A DNA stretch of 64,000 bases from Lachnospiraceae bacterium NC2004 (GTDB taxonomy: Bacteria > Bacillota > Clostridia > Lachnospirales > Lachnospiraceae), in NCBI GenBank assembly GCA_000621905.1, contig JHXB01000001.1, forward strand, positions 310,001 through 374,000. The letters run 5' to 3'. Under the pieces are notes generated by a model. That model worked only from the letters and a program-made list of their open reading frames with translations, was not told where the DNA came from and made no database searches. Shown one piece after another: positions 7,861 through 17,945 of this stretch (positions are counted from its first letter, which is position 1; every line of letters begins with the position of its first letter). Both the position numbers and the translations under genes were made by a program.

Positions 7861-9168
7861 TTGAAGATTATTATTGCTTTACTGATATTTGCTGTGATTG
7901 TGTTCATTCATGAATTGGGACACTTTCTGCTTGCTAAAGCCAACGGTGTTGGAGTTACTGAATTTGCCGTTGGAATGGGGCCTAAGCTTTTTTCTTTTAA
8001 CAAAGGCGAGACCATGTACTCCATAAGGTTGCTTCCTCTTGGCGGTTATTGTTCCATGATAGGTGAGGATGAGGCTGTTGAAGATGATGAGAGAGCCTTA
8101 TGCAATAAGACGGCTTTGCAGAGATTTCTGGTTCTTTTTGCGGGACCGTTCTTTAATTTCATTCTAGCATTTATCTTAGCTATAGTACTTATTGCTTTAG
8201 TTGGCGCTGATGTGCCTAAAGTTATATCTGTCGATAAGGATTCAGCTGCCTATGAAGCAGGATTAAGAGAGGGCGACTTAATCAAGAAGTATAACGGTTA
8301 TACTATCGGTGTTGGTAGAGAGATTTACCTTAGCGACTTTGTTAACCCGGTTGACGATAAGGCTATTAAGGTAACATTTGAAAGAGATGGACAGAAATAC
8401 GACACAGTTATAGAGCCTAAGAAGGTTTCTAAGTACATGTTTGGTATGAGTTACTCCAATGACGACTCTAAGTGTAAGATTACAGTTGTTGAAGGCGGTG
8501 CGATGGAGAAGGCGGGCTTTAAGAACGGCGATGTCATAACCGCTGTCGGTGACACTAAGATTACTTCCGGAGCCGATTTCTTTGAGTTTATTGGAACCAA
8601 TTCATTAACCGCTGATACTGTTGATGTTTCATTTATCAGAGAAGGCGAAGAGATGACTCTTGAAGTTACACCTAATAAATCAGAGTCATACGAGACGGGA
8701 CTTACATACAATAGCAACTATACTGATATCAACACCAAGGAGAATGTGTTTGGAATTCTTGGATATTCACTTTTAGAGGTTAGATATCAGGTTAAGACAG
8801 TTATTTTGAGTCTTAAATATATTATAACAGGACACGCTTCTAAGGATTCCATAGCCGGTCCTGTTGGAATTGTCAATATGGTTGGTGACGTTTACGAACA
8901 GAGTTCAGAGTTTGGATTATTGGCTGTGCTAGAGAGCTTATTAAGCTTTATGATAATGATATCCGCTAACCTTGGAGTTATGAATCTTCTTCCGATTCCG
9001 GCTCTTGACGGCGGTCGTATATTATTTGTAATAGTTGAGGTTATAAGAGGTAAGAAGCTCGACCCTAACAAAGAAGGAGTTGTACATTTCATAGGTTTTG
9101 TAATCCTTATGGGACTTATGGTTTTAGTTATGTACAACGATATAGCCAATATATTCTTTAGAAAATGA
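7861..9168 (+). CDS. rseP: RIP metalloprotease, site-2 protease family
   Basis: An intramembrane zinc metalloprotease of about 435 residues (RseP/RasP). The zinc motif HELGH follows the first membrane helix at residues 17-21, and the third ligand motif is NLLPIPALDGGR near the C-terminus. Two PDZ-like regions seem to lie between, including VVEGGAMEKAGFKNGDVITAV. The frame also has an ATG at 7852, but AGAAAGG ends directly before it. The TTG at 7861 leaves about 9 bases and gives the usual short N-terminus, so I prefer TTG. It likely cleaves membrane anti-sigma factors or leftover signal peptides. Its position between dxr and ispG is the usual one. Confidence 0.93.
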   Translation: MKIIIALLIFAVIVFIHELGHFLLAKANGVGVTEFAVGMGPKLFSFNKGETMYSIRLLPLGGYCSMIGEDEAVEDDERALCNKTALQRFLVLFAGPFFNFILAFILAIVLIALVGADVPKVISVDKDSAAYEAGLREGDLIKKYNGYTIGVGREIYLSDFVNPVDDKAIKVTFERDGQKYDTVIEPKKVSKYMFGMSYSNDDSKCKITVVEGGAMEKAGFKNGDVITAVGDTKITSGADFFEFIGTNSLTADTVDVSFIREGEEMTLEVTPNKSESYETGLTYNSNYTDINTKENVFGILGYSLLEVRYQVKTVILSLKYIITGHASKDSIAGPVGIVNMVGDVYEQSSEFGLLAVLESLLSFMIMISANLGVMNLLPIPALDGGRILFVIVEVIRGKKLDPNKEGVVHFIGFVILMGLMVLVMYNDIANIFFRK

Positions 9169-9175
9169 CGACGAT

Positions 9176-9212
9176 GTCCATCATATCATATGATGGACTA
9201 TTCGTTTCTTTA
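9176..9212 (+). other. Perfect 10-bp hairpin between rseP and ispG
   Basis: GTCCATCATA (9176-9185) and TATGATGGAC (9189-9198) form a 10-bp stem with a 3-base TCA loop, followed by a T-rich run (TTCGTTTCTTT). It is AT-rich and lacks a clean U tract, so it may be a weak terminator or an mRNA processing or stability hairpin in the operon. Confidence 0.6.
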
Positions 9213-9224
9213 TGGAGTGATAAT

Positions 9225-10280
9225 ATGTTTAGAGATAATACCAAAGTTATTCATATAGGCGATAAAGTCATAGGTGGAGGCAATCCGATAATGATTCAAT
9301 CTATGACTAACACGAAGACTTCTGATGTTGCCGCTACGGTTGCTCAGATTAAGGCTTTAGAGAATGCGGGCTGCGATATCATCAGATGTACTGTTAATGA
9401 CGAGGCGGCTGCATTGGCCTTACCTGACATCAAAAAGGAGATTAATATTCCTTTGGTTGCGGATATTCATTTTGATTACAGGCTTGCTATATCGGCCATT
9501 AAGAACGGTGCAGACAAGATTAGGATTAATCCCGGCAATATAGGTGGAGCCGACAAACTTATGTCGGTTGTGAATGTTGCCAAGGAGTATAATGTACCTA
9601 TAAGAGTCGGTGTTAATTCAGGTTCTCTAGAGAAGGATTTGGTTGCTAAATATAACGGTGTTACCGCCGAGGGTATAGTTGAAAGCGCCCTTGATAAAGT
9701 CAGAATTATAGAGGACTTAGGGTATGACAATATTGTTATATCGATTAAGTCGTCAGATGTATTGATGAGCGTTAAGGCGCACGAATTGATTTCGGATAAG
9801 ACTAATTATCCTTTGCATGTTGGTATTACGGAGTCAGGAACTGTGAAGAGCGGTAATATCAAGTCATCTGTGGGGCTCGGTATCATTTTACATGAGGGAA
9901 TAGGTGATACGATAAGGGTTTCTTTGTCGGGTGATCCTGTTGAAGAGATTTATACCGCAAAGAAGATATTAAAGACCTTAGGGCTTAGAAGCGGCGGAAT
10001 TGAGACTGTATCGTGTCCGACATGCGGCAGGACAGAGATTGATCTTATTGGACTTGCCAATCAGGTTGAGAATTTAGTTACCAATTATGAGCATCTTAAC
10101 ATCAAAGTTGCTGTTATGGGATGTGTTGTTAATGGTCCCGGTGAAGCTAAAGAAGCGGACCTTGGAATTGCAGGCGGTAAGGGCGAAGGCGTTCTTATCA
10201 AGAAGGGTGAGATAGTCAGGAAGCTTAAGGAGAGCGAATTTTTGGGCGCTCTTAAGGAGGAATTAGATCATTGGAGTTAA
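9225..10280 (+). CDS. ispG: 4-hydroxy-3-methylbut-2-enyl diphosphate synthase (flavodoxin type)
   Basis: A 351-residue [4Fe-4S] enzyme that makes HMBPP in the non-mevalonate pathway. The N-terminal barrel carries GGGNPIMIQSMTNTKTSD, a hallmark of IspG, and the C-terminal cluster domain has SCPTCGRTEIDL and MGCVVNGPGEAKEAD. The frame extends back to 9165, but the family start matches ATG 9225, which has GGAGTGATA before it; the extra 20 residues would be translated through the intergenic hairpin. In Clostridia ispG commonly lies between rseP and polC, as here. Confidence 0.96.
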   Translation: MFRDNTKVIHIGDKVIGGGNPIMIQSMTNTKTSDVAATVAQIKALENAGCDIIRCTVNDEAAALALPDIKKEINIPLVADIHFDYRLAISAIKNGADKIRINPGNIGGADKLMSVVNVAKEYNVPIRVGVNSGSLEKDLVAKYNGVTAEGIVESALDKVRIIEDLGYDNIVISIKSSDVLMSVKAHELISDKTNYPLHVGITESGTVKSGNIKSSVGLGIILHEGIGDTIRVSLSGDPVEEIYTAKKILKTLGLRSGGIETVSCPTCGRTEIDLIGLANQVENLVTNYEHLNIKVAVMGCVVNGPGEAKEADLGIAGGKGEGVLIKKGEIVRKLKESEFLGALKEELDHWS

Positions 10281-13200
10281 ATGATAACAGACTGTTTTTT
10301 AATGTTTTTCCGCATCTCAATGTAGATAGTGATGTAAGAGACACATTTGAGGATGTGTATGTTGAGCATGTGGTCAACAAGAAGGCTGAGCATAAGATGT
10401 TTGTGGTGACTTTATGTGACCACATGATTATGTATGATGACATATATAAGATGGAGAATTTCTTGACCGCGTATGTGAGCAAGGCTTACGGTTGTCCGGT
10501 TGAGATTATACCAAGATTCAATCTTTCTTCTGAATTTACTGATAAGATCATTGTTGATAATTATTACAACAAGGGAGTATTAAGTGAGTGGGAGAAGAAG
10601 AATCCTGTATATTACAGCCTTATCCACAGAGGAAAGTACAATTATACCGACAAGGTTTTGACTATTGATGTTCCGGGAAGGATGATTAGCCCGGCTATCA
10701 ACAGTTCGATGATTGACGAGCTTAAACACACTTTTAGCGTAAGATTCAACATTGATATTAGTGTTGTTATCAACTATGACGGTGTTACGGACAACAGGAT
10801 AGAGTTAGAGCGAGAGCACTCTATAGATATTCAGGTTAACAATATCATGAAGAATATTGATGATGCAGAAGCTTCAGAAGGAGCTGATGCAGATAAGTCT
10901 AAGAAAGATGCCAAGTCACAAGACAAGGTTGGGGCTAAAGATAAGCCTAAGAAGGCGCAGAATATTCCTTCTTCAAGCGAGGAGTATGTAAGCAAGAGCG
11001 CTCCAAAGAAGCCGTTTAAGAAGAGGATTAGTGATGATCCTGACGTTATTTACGGAAGAAATGTTGAAGGCGAGAGAATACCGATCGAGGCTATCTATGA
11101 CGAGATTGGTGAGGTTGTAATAAGCGGTATGGTATTCGGTTTTGATGAGAGAGAGCTTCGTACCGGTAAGGTCATATTGAGTTTTGCAATTACGGATTTC
11201 ACTGATTCCATAAAATGTAAGCTCTTTATGTTCCCTGAGTTGCTTGCTTCATTGAAGGAAGACTTTTCATCGGGAGGATACTATACTGTCAAGGGCGTTG
11301 TTTCGTATGACACCTATGACAAGCAGCTTATGATCAGTAATGTCATTGGTATTAAGAAGTCTACCGATATCAGGCCGCATAGGCTTGATAATGCGTTGGA
11401 GAAGCGTGTTGAGCTTAACCTTCACACTACTTTCAGTGAGGTCAGTGTTCTTGATGTTGGTAAGGCTATTAAGACTGCTAAGTCTTGGGGACATAAAGCT
11501 ATGGCTGTTACGGATTTTGGGTGCGCACAGGCATTTCCGGTTGCTGCACACTGCCTTGACAGAGGAGATGAGTTTAAGCTTATCTATGGTATTGAGGCAT
11601 ATGTGATTGATGATACCATTCCGTTGGCGCTTAATTCTAAGGCGCAGAGTCTTGATCACAGCTATGTAGTATTTGACATAGAGACAACAGGTTTTTATTC
11701 GAGCAAGAACAGCATTATTGAGATTGGCGCCGTTAAGGTTGTTGATGGTAAGGAAGTGGATTATTTCAGCGAGTTTGTTAATCCTCATGTTCCGATTCCT
11801 TATAAGATTACCGAGCTTACAAGTATTACCGACGATATGGTTAAGGATGCAGATGATATAAATGTTATCCTTCCTAAGTTTATGGAGTTTATCGGAGATT
11901 CTGTACTTGTTGCTCATAACGCCCAGTTTGATGTGGGATTTATTGAGGCCAATTGTAATCGTCAGGGCATAGCACACGATTTTACCGTACTTGATACGGT
12001 TGAGTTAGCGCATGCCCTACTTCCTGATCTTAACAGATTTAAACTTGATACAGTAGCTAAGAGGCTTGGAATTAAGCTTGAACATCACCACAGAGCGGTT
12101 GATGATGCAGGCGCTACAGCCAAGATATTTGTCAAGTTTATTGAAATGCTTAAAGAATTAGGCGTTAATGATCTTGATGAACTCAACAAGAGAGATGAAT
12201 TTAGAGATGATTTAGTCAGAAAAGGTCGTTTCTATCACGCTACTTTGCTTATTAAGAACGAGATGGGAAGAGTTAATCTTAACAGACTTATATCAGCATC
12301 TCATGTTACTTATTTTAACCAGCATCCTAAGATTCCTAAGAGCCTTCTTGACAAGTACAGAGAGGGCTTGATAGTTGGTTCCGGTAACTACGAGGGGGAG
12401 ATTTACAATGCTTATAACAGGGATAAGCCTGAAGAGTATATTAAAGAGCGTGCTAAGTATTATGATTATATAGAGATTATACCGCCTACTAACCTTGAAC
12501 TCCTGATAGAAGATGACAATGCCAAGTTCGATTCTAAAGAAGAGATTCAGGACATGTTTAAGTGGGTCTGTGATATGGCGGATGAAATTAACGTGCCTGT
12601 ATGTGCTACTGGTGATGTGTATTTTCTTAATCCTGAGGACAATATATATTGTTCGTTTCTTAGCAAGGCATCAGGAAGACTTAAGCATTTTGATGAGATT
12701 CCTAAGAGGTACTTTAGAACTACTGATGAGATGCTTGAAGAGTTTGGGTTCTTAGGGCTTGATAAGGCTAGAGAGGTAGTTGTTAAGAATACCAATCTCA
12801 TAAGCGACATGATTGAGAGTATATCTCCTGTTTATCCTGATAAATGTCCGCCCGAGATTCAGGATTCCGAAAAGACTCTTACTGACATTTGCTATGATAA
12901 GGCACATGAGATATATGGACCGGACCTTCCTGAGATTGTTGTTGAGAGACTTGAGAGAGAGCTTAACTCAATTATAGGTAATGGATTTGCGGTTATGTAC
13001 ATCATTGCACAGAAACTTGTGTGGGATTCTAATGATCATGGTTATCTGGTTGGTAGTCGTGGTTCGGTTGGATCGTCATTTGTTGCAACTATGTCGGGTA
13101 TTACCGAGGTTAATCCGCTGCCGGCGCATTATATTTGCCCGGAGTGTCATTATGTTGACTTTGATTCTGAGGATGTTAAGAAGTACCAGAGTATGGGTTC

Positions 13201-14881
13201 TTCGGGATGTGATATGCCTGATAAGGTTTGCCCTAAGTGCGGTCATGCGCTCAAGAAGGAAGGGCATGATATACCGTTTGAGACTTTCTTAGGTTTCAAG
13301 GGAGATAAGGAGCCTGATATAGATCTTAACTTCTCAGGTGAGTATCAGGGATGTGCACATAAGTATACCGAGGTACTCTTTGGTGAAGGACATGCGTTTA
13401 GAGCAGGAACTGTCGGTACGGTTGCAGATAAGACTGCGTACGGATATGTTCTTGGATATTATGAGGAACTTGAGAGAGAGCGTATTTATAACGAGGAACT
13501 TGAGAATCTTAAGCGTCTTTATAATGTTGCGGTTATCAGAAATGATGACACAGGCAAAAAGATACAAAAGGAAGCAAGGCAGAAGGCTAAAGAGGCTGAT
13601 ATTAATGTTGATAAGAGGACATGTGAGCTTGAAAGGCTGGCTGTAGGATGTACAGGCGTTAAGCGTACGACCGGACAGCATCCGGGTGGAATCATAGTCG
13701 TGCCTCACAATATGGAGATTGATATGTTTACGGCTATTCAAAAGCCTGCTAATGATGTTAATACAGACATTATTACAACGCATTTTGAGTACCATTCAAT
13801 TGATCACAACCTCTTAAAACTTGATATACTCGGACACGATGATCCTTCGATGATTAGACGAATGGAAGATGAGACCGGTATTGACGCTAAGACTATACCC
13901 CTTGATGATCCGGGTGTTATGTCGCTCTTTAAGAGTACAGAGGCGCTTGGTATTACGCCTGATGATATTGGTGGAGTGCCTTTAGGTTCGCTTGGAGTTC
14001 CTGAACTTGGAACAGAGTTCGTTATACAGATGCTTCTTGATACCAAACCTAAGAGTTTCTCGGACTTGGTAAGAATATCAGGTCTTTCACATGGTACTGA
14101 TGTGTGGCTTGGCAATGCCCAGGAAGTAATTGCGGAGGGACATGCAGAGCTTGAAGGCTGTATATGTTGTCGTGACGATATTATGGTATACTTGATTAAT
14201 AAGGGTCTTGAGAAAGGACTTTCGTTTACCATTATGGAGAGCGTTAGAAAGGGTAAAGGTCTTAAGGAGGAATGGCTGCCTATTATGAGGGAACATGGTG
14301 TTCCTGAATGGTATATAGGTTCGTGTAAGAAGATTAAGTACATGTTCCCTAAGGCGCATGCTGCTGCGTATGTTATGATGGCGTGGCGTATCGCCTGGTT
14401 TAAAGTCAATTATCCTGACGTCTATTATACAGCCTATTATAGTATCAGAGCTAAGAATATGAATTATCTTACGATGTGCAGAGGGCTTGAGACACTTAGA
14501 TACTATATGAAGGAGATTAAGGCCAAGGATAAGAAGGAACGCTCTTCCAAAGAGGAAGATAGTCTTAAGGATATGCGTATCGTTGAGGAAATGTACGCAA
14601 GAGGCGTAGAATTCGCACCGATAACATTTGACAAAGTACACCCAACCAAGTTCATAAGAGTTGACGGTAAGATTATGCCGGCACTTAACTCTGTTGAAGG
14701 TGTTGGAGATTCTCAGGCGATTGCTATATGCGAAGCTTATAAAGAGAAACCTTTCAGTTCTAAAGAGGACCTTATGAAGCGTGGCAAGGCGGGTAAGACA
14801 ACAATTGAGAAGCTTGATGCGTGTGGAATTACAAGTGACATGCAGGCTAGTGACCAGTTGACATTTAGCTTTTTAATGTAG
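10271..14881 (+). CDS. polC: DNA polymerase III alpha subunit, Gram-positive type
   Basis: The 1536-residue replicative polymerase of Firmicutes. A TTG start at 10271 overlaps ispG and has AAGGAGG 10 bases before it. Order: N-terminal domain (1 to about 195), a Lys/Ser-rich linker (about 205-250), an OB domain, the first part of the PHP domain, a DEDDh 3'-5' exonuclease (Asp469 and Glu471 in FDIETTG), the rest of PHP, then the polymerase core with a zinc finger (CPECHYVDF...CPKCGH) and catalytic PDIDLNFSG (Asp1016, Asp1018). B. subtilis PolC is about 1437 residues; the extra length is partly in the linker. PHP metal-ligand positions are changed: Asn383 (NLH for HLH), Phe416 (TDF for TDH) and Tyr784 (GDVY for GDVH). 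Confidence 0.97.
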   Translation: MELNDNRLFFNVFPHLNVDSDVRDTFEDVYVEHVVNKKAEHKMFVVTLCDHMIMYDDIYKMENFLTAYVSKAYGCPVEIIPRFNLSSEFTDKIIVDNYYNKGVLSEWEKKNPVYYSLIHRGKYNYTDKVLTIDVPGRMISPAINSSMIDELKHTFSVRFNIDISVVINYDGVTDNRIELEREHSIDIQVNNIMKNIDDAEASEGADADKSKKDAKSQDKVGAKDKPKKAQNIPSSSEEYVSKSAPKKPFKKRISDDPDVIYGRNVEGERIPIEAIYDEIGEVVISGMVFGFDERELRTGKVILSFAITDFTDSIKCKLFMFPELLASLKEDFSSGGYYTVKGVVSYDTYDKQLMISNVIGIKKSTDIRPHRLDNALEKRVELNLHTTFSEVSVLDVGKAIKTAKSWGHKAMAVTDFGCAQAFPVAAHCLDRGDEFKLIYGIEAYVIDDTIPLALNSKAQSLDHSYVVFDIETTGFYSSKNSIIEIGAVKVVDGKEVDYFSEFVNPHVPIPYKITELTSITDDMVKDADDINVILPKFMEFIGDSVLVAHNAQFDVGFIEANCNRQGIAHDFTVLDTVELAHALLPDLNRFKLDTVAKRLGIKLEHHHRAVDDAGATAKIFVKFIEMLKELGVNDLDELNKRDEFRDDLVRKGRFYHATLLIKNEMGRVNLNRLISASHVTYFNQHPKIPKSLLDKYREGLIVGSGNYEGEIYNAYNRDKPEEYIKERAKYYDYIEIIPPTNLELLIEDDNAKFDSKEEIQDMFKWVCDMADEINVPVCATGDVYFLNPEDNIYCSFLSKASGRLKHFDEIPKRYFRTTDEMLEEFGFLGLDKAREVVVKNTNLISDMIESISPVYPDKCPPEIQDSEKTLTDICYDKAHEIYGPDLPEIVVERLERELNSIIGNGFAVMYIIAQKLVWDSNDHGYLVGSRGSVGSSFVATMSGITEVNPLPAHYICPECHYVDFDSEDVKKYQSMGSSGCDMPDKVCPKCGHALKKEGHDIPFETFLGFKGDKEPDIDLNFSGEYQGCAHKYTEVLFGEGHAFRAGTVGTVADKTAYGYVLGYYEELERERIYNEELENLKRLYNVAVIRNDDTGKKIQKEARQKAKEADINVDKRTCELERLAVGCTGVKRTTGQHPGGIIVVPHNMEIDMFTAIQKPANDVNTDIITTHFEYHSIDHNLLKLDILGHDDPSMIRRMEDETGIDAKTIPLDDPGVMSLFKSTEALGITPDDIGGVPLGSLGVPELGTEFVIQMLLDTKPKSFSDLVRISGLSHGTDVWLGNAQEVIAEGHAELEGCICCRDDIMVYLINKGLEKGLSFTIMESVRKGKGLKEEWLPIMREHGVPEWYIGSCKKIKYMFPKAHAAAYVMMAWRIAWFKVNYPDVYYTAYYSIRAKNMNYLTMCRGLETLRYYMKEIKAKDKKERSSKEEDSLKDMRIVEEMYARGVEFAPITFDKVHPTKFIRVDGKIMPALNSVEGVGDSQAIAICEAYKEKPFSSKEDLMKRGKAGKTTIEKLDACGITSDMQASDQLTFSFLM

Positions 14882-14928
14882 GTTTAGAGCCACTTTTCAA
14901 ATTTTTTCAAATTATTTTAAAATTTTAC

Positions 14929-14957
14929 TTGCATTTGTTCGGCGACTGTGATATTAT
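14929..14957 (+). promoter_or_regulatory. Promoter for tRNA-Glu
   Basis: TTGCAT at 14929-14934 and TATTAT at 14952-14957 with a 17-base spacer lie about 43 bases before the tRNA. The region between polC and here is AT-rich and holds no gene. Confidence 0.7.
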
Positions 14958-15000
14958 AGTCAAGTCGTCGAGCGAACCAAGTAGTTTGCTCATCATATAA

Positions 15001-15072
15001 GGCTCGTTGGTCAAGCGGCTAAGACGCCGCCCTCTCACGGCGGAAACAGGGGTTCGATTCCCCTACGAGCTA
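15001..15072 (+). tRNA. tRNA-Glu (anticodon CTC)
   Basis: A 72-base cloverleaf. The acceptor arms are 15001-15007 and 15065-15071 (one G-U pair at the end), the anticodon stem is CCGCC/GGCGG, and the loop CTCTCAC places CTC at positions 34-36, which reads GAG. The T arm is AGGGG-TTCGATT-CCCCT. The discriminator base is A and no CCA is encoded. GAG is a very common Glu codon in this window. Confidence 0.95.
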
Positions 15073-15074
15073 TC

Positions 15075-15102
15075 AGGTCAGGCATAGAGCTTGACCTTTT
15101 TT
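15075..15102 (+). terminator. Terminator after tRNA-Glu
   Basis: AGGTCA (15075-15080) pairs with TGACCT (15092-15097), followed by a run of T. It directly follows the tRNA. Confidence 0.8.
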
Positions 15103-15181
15103 CATATTATCACTTATTTTACTTTTTTAGGTGATATAGTATATATGTTGTTTTTAATCCCTTTTTTCAGGAGTTGATATA

Positions 15182-16789
15182 ATGAGATATATTAAGAGAG
15201 GTGTGGCGTTGTTTTTATGCGTCGCTATGATATTAGGAGTAATTGGTTTTAACAAGACAGATTCTGATGCTGCCGGTCTTTACATTGTTAGAGTAGGACT
15301 TACAGAGCATCTTAAGGCGCAGGATTCAATTTACATTTCCACCAAGAAGATTGCAATCGGATATTGCGTCAACAATACTTATTCTGAGTATATTCATTTC
15401 TATAATGCCAAGGGTTTCACTTTTAAACCGGCTACAGGGTATTATCTTGTATCTAACAAAGTGTATCCTACTTATGCTAAGGCTATTGCTGCATACAATA
15501 AGGCGATGAAGCTTTCTGCATCTAAGAAGTACACATATCTTTGCATGACTGGTAAGAATAAGTGGAACATATATGTTGGCGGAGTCAGTGACATAGATAC
15601 CGTCAACAGTTTCAAGTCCAAGCTTAATTCCAAATTAAAGACTACATTTTCAATAACTTCATACAACGGACATAGGGTTGTGATTTCAGGTGGTAAGACC
15701 AATCTTATGTACGACGGAGCTGACAGTGGACAGTATGTACAGATTGTGGCCAATGTTTTAAATGCTAAAGGCTCACAGACTTTGACTGCCAACGGTTATG
15801 AGTACAGAGGTCGTATGGAGATAGCTCCTTATGGAGGAGATAAGCTCACTGTTGTAAATGTATTGAATGTCGAGAATTATCTAAGAGGATGCGTGGGAAC
15901 GCAGATGGATTCTACATATCCTCACGAGGCACTAAGAGCGCAGGCTGTTGCTTCAAGAACTTATGCTGAGCATGTATGTAACAACACCGGTGACACCAAT
16001 GTCAAAGTGCCTTATACATTAAATGATACAGCGAGCAGCCAGGAATACGGCGGATACGCTAAGGAGAATGCAAGAGCGGTTACAGGTGTTACTTCAACCA
16101 GAGGTATTACAATTTTTGGCAATGGAGATCAGATTGAATCAAGGTATTTCCTAAGCAGTGGAGGTATGACTGAATCTGCGGTTAACATCTGGGGACTTAA
16201 CAAAGATTATCTTACTTCTGTTGCGGACGCTGAAGATATTGTTTATGGTGGAGAACCATGGGTTAAGAGCTTTTCTGTAAGTGAGCTTAGCGATAAATTT
16301 AAGGTCGGTACAGTTACTAATGTAGCTGTTGATAGTATGACAGATTCGGGCAGAATATACGCTCTTACAATAACAGGTGATACAGGCTCTATTACGTTAA
16401 AGGGTGAGAATATACTTAATCAGCTTGATCTACCAAGTAGTAGAGCAAGGATTATTACCAATGAAGATCCTAATACCAAGGTTAGCATATTGAGTGCAGA
16501 GGGCGTTAGTGAGGTTGATTCACTTAAGAGCTGCTATGCGTTAAGTAACAAGGACAGTGTAGCAACCCTTGACAATGGTCTTAAGCAGTATGTTGCCATC
16601 GGTGCCAATGACGCAAGAAGCTACATGGCTTCTAATGGTTATACCGACGGGGAGTTTACATTTGCAGGAGTTGGATACGGCCATGGAGTAGGTATGAGTC
16701 AGGCAGGTGCTAAGGCACTTGCTAAGAAGGGCAAGACCTACAAGCAGATATTAAAGTATTATTACGGAAGTCAGGTGACTATTCAATGA
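15182..16789 (+). CDS. Secreted SpoIID/LytB-domain protein
   Basis: A 535-residue protein with a signal peptide or N-terminal anchor (basic MRYIKR then a hydrophobic segment, residues 9-25). The C-terminal half is a SpoIID/LytB domain: [48 protein letters not shown], and the C-terminal [19 protein letters not shown]. SpoIID is a lytic transglycosylase acting on stem-peptide-free glycan during engulfment; LytB-type relatives stimulate amidases. The N-terminal 170 residues look like a separate SPOR-like or substrate-binding region. No other sporulation genes are near, so a vegetative wall-remodelling role is possible. It ends with a 4-base ATGA overlap with queA. Confidence 0.88.
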   Translation: MRYIKRGVALFLCVAMILGVIGFNKTDSDAAGLYIVRVGLTEHLKAQDSIYISTKKIAIGYCVNNTYSEYIHFYNAKGFTFKPATGYYLVSNKVYPTYAKAIAAYNKAMKLSASKKYTYLCMTGKNKWNIYVGGVSDIDTVNSFKSKLNSKLKTTFSITSYNGHRVVISGGKTNLMYDGADSGQYVQIVANVLNAKGSQTLTANGYEYRGRMEIAPYGGDKLTVVNVLNVENYLRGCVGTQMDSTYPHEALRAQAVASRTYAEHVCNNTGDTNVKVPYTLNDTASSQEYGGYAKENARAVTGVTSTRGITIFGNGDQIESRYFLSSGGMTESAVNIWGLNKDYLTSVADAEDIVYGGEPWVKSFSVSELSDKFKVGTVTNVAVDSMTDSGRIYALTITGDTGSITLKGENILNQLDLPSSRARIITNEDPNTKVSILSAEGVSEVDSLKSCYALSNKDSVATLDNGLKQYVAIGANDARSYMASNGYTDGEFTFAGVGYGHGVGMSQAGAKALAKKGKTYKQILKYYYGSQVTIQ

Positions 16790-17823
16790 GTGAAGGAATG
16801 AGATTAAAAGACTATTATTACGATCTTCCAAAGGAGCTTATAGCTCAGGATCCTTTGCTTAAGCGTGATTCATCAAGACTCATGGTGATAGATAAGAATA
16901 CGGGTGAGTTTGAACATAAGATATTTTCGGATATAATCGATTATCTTAATCCTGAAGATTGCTTGGTTGTCAACAATACCAAGGTTATCCCGGCGAGACT
17001 TTTCGGAGTTAAGCACGAGACAGAGGCTGTAATTGAGATTCTTCTTTTGGAGAGGAAGAGTGATAATCTGTGGGAGTGCCTTGTTAAGCCCGGTAAGAAG
17101 GCTAGAGTCGGTGCCAAACTTTCATTTGGAGACGGATTATTAGAGGGCGAGATAGTTGATGTCTTAGAGGACGGTAACAGGCTTATTGAATTTGCATATG
17201 ATGGTATATTTGAGGAGATACTTGATTCTTTGGGACAGATGCCGCTTCCTCCTTATATCACTCACAAGCTTGAGGACAAGACGCGCTATCAGACTGTATA
17301 TGCCAAGTATGACGGTTCTGCAGCTGCTCCGACGGCGGGACTTCATTTTACTAATGAGTTGCTTGATGATATAAGAGCGAAAGGCGTAGACATAGCCAGT
17401 GTTACACTTCATGTCGGTCTTGGTACTTTTAGGCCTGTCAAGGAAGATAACATTTTAGATCATCATATGCATTCTGAGTACTATAATGTTGACGAGGAGA
17501 ATGCAAGTCTCATCAATGCCGCTAAGAAGCGAGGTGGAAGGATTATATCAGTGGGTACAACATCTACAAGGACTTTAGAGTCGGTAGCTGATGAAGACGG
17601 AGTAATCAAGGCTTCTAAGGGATATACGGATATATTTATATATCCCGGATATAAGTTTAAATGCGTGGATGCGCTTATAACTAATTTTCATTTGCCGGAG
17701 TCGACGCTCTTGATGCTGGTTTCTGCATTTTCTGACAGAGAGAGAATGCTTAAATGCTATGAAGAAGCGGTTAAGGAGAAGTATAGATTCTTTTCTTTCG
17801 GGGATGCTATGTTTCTTAAGTAG
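16786..17823 (+). CDS. queA: S-adenosylmethionine:tRNA ribosyltransferase-isomerase
   Basis: A 345-residue enzyme that transfers the ribosyl part of SAM to preQ1 at tRNA position 34 to make epoxyqueuosine. Family segments visible: [67 protein letters not shown], and [16 protein letters not shown] near the C-terminus. The ATG at 16786 overlaps the upstream stop, implying translational coupling. ATG 16798 is an alternative that matches the family N-terminus equally well. No other queuosine genes are in the window. Confidence 0.96.
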   Translation: MSEGMRLKDYYYDLPKELIAQDPLLKRDSSRLMVIDKNTGEFEHKIFSDIIDYLNPEDCLVVNNTKVIPARLFGVKHETEAVIEILLLERKSDNLWECLVKPGKKARVGAKLSFGDGLLEGEIVDVLEDGNRLIEFAYDGIFEEILDSLGQMPLPPYITHKLEDKTRYQTVYAKYDGSAAAPTAGLHFTNELLDDIRAKGVDIASVTLHVGLGTFRPVKEDNILDHHMHSEYYNVDEENASLINAAKKRGGRIISVGTTSTRTLESVADEDGVIKASKGYTDIFIYPGYKFKCVDALITNFHLPESTLLMLVSAFSDRERMLKCYEEAVKEKYRFFSFGDAMFLK

Positions 17824-17844
17824 ATTAGAGAGGTTATATAAATC

Positions 17845-17910
17845 ATGGATGAAATCAGATTAATTCTTATTTCATATATTAACGCTTTTAAAGATAAGGT
17901 TGCTAAATAA
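17845..17910 (+). CDS. Possible 21-residue amphipathic peptide
   Basis: ATG 17845 to TAA 17908-17910 would encode MDEIRLILISYINAFKDKVA plus a final Lys. AGAGAGG at 17827-17833 lies 11 bases before the ATG. The peptide has an acidic first turn, a hydrophobic centre and a basic C-terminus, a pattern like phenol-soluble modulins or other short membrane-active peptides. It lies between queA and a two-component regulatory pair. It could be a leader ORF, a signal or toxic peptide, or chance; nothing but position and composition supports it. Confidence 0.35.
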   Translation: MDEIRLILISYINAFKDKVAK

Positions 17911-17945
17911 TACTTGTTCATTTATATGTATAAGGAGATACAAAG

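Noticed and set aside
9165-9224. Longer IspG start overlapping rseP
   Set aside because: The extra residues are encoded by the intergenic hairpin; the family start and RBS fit ATG 9225.
11267-11977. 236-residue - strand ORF inside polC
   Set aside because: Antisense shadow of conserved PolC coding sequence; no family features.
15001-15072. tRNA-Glu as an integration site
   Set aside because: No integrase or partial repeat of the tRNA 3' end is visible nearby; the genes downstream look native.
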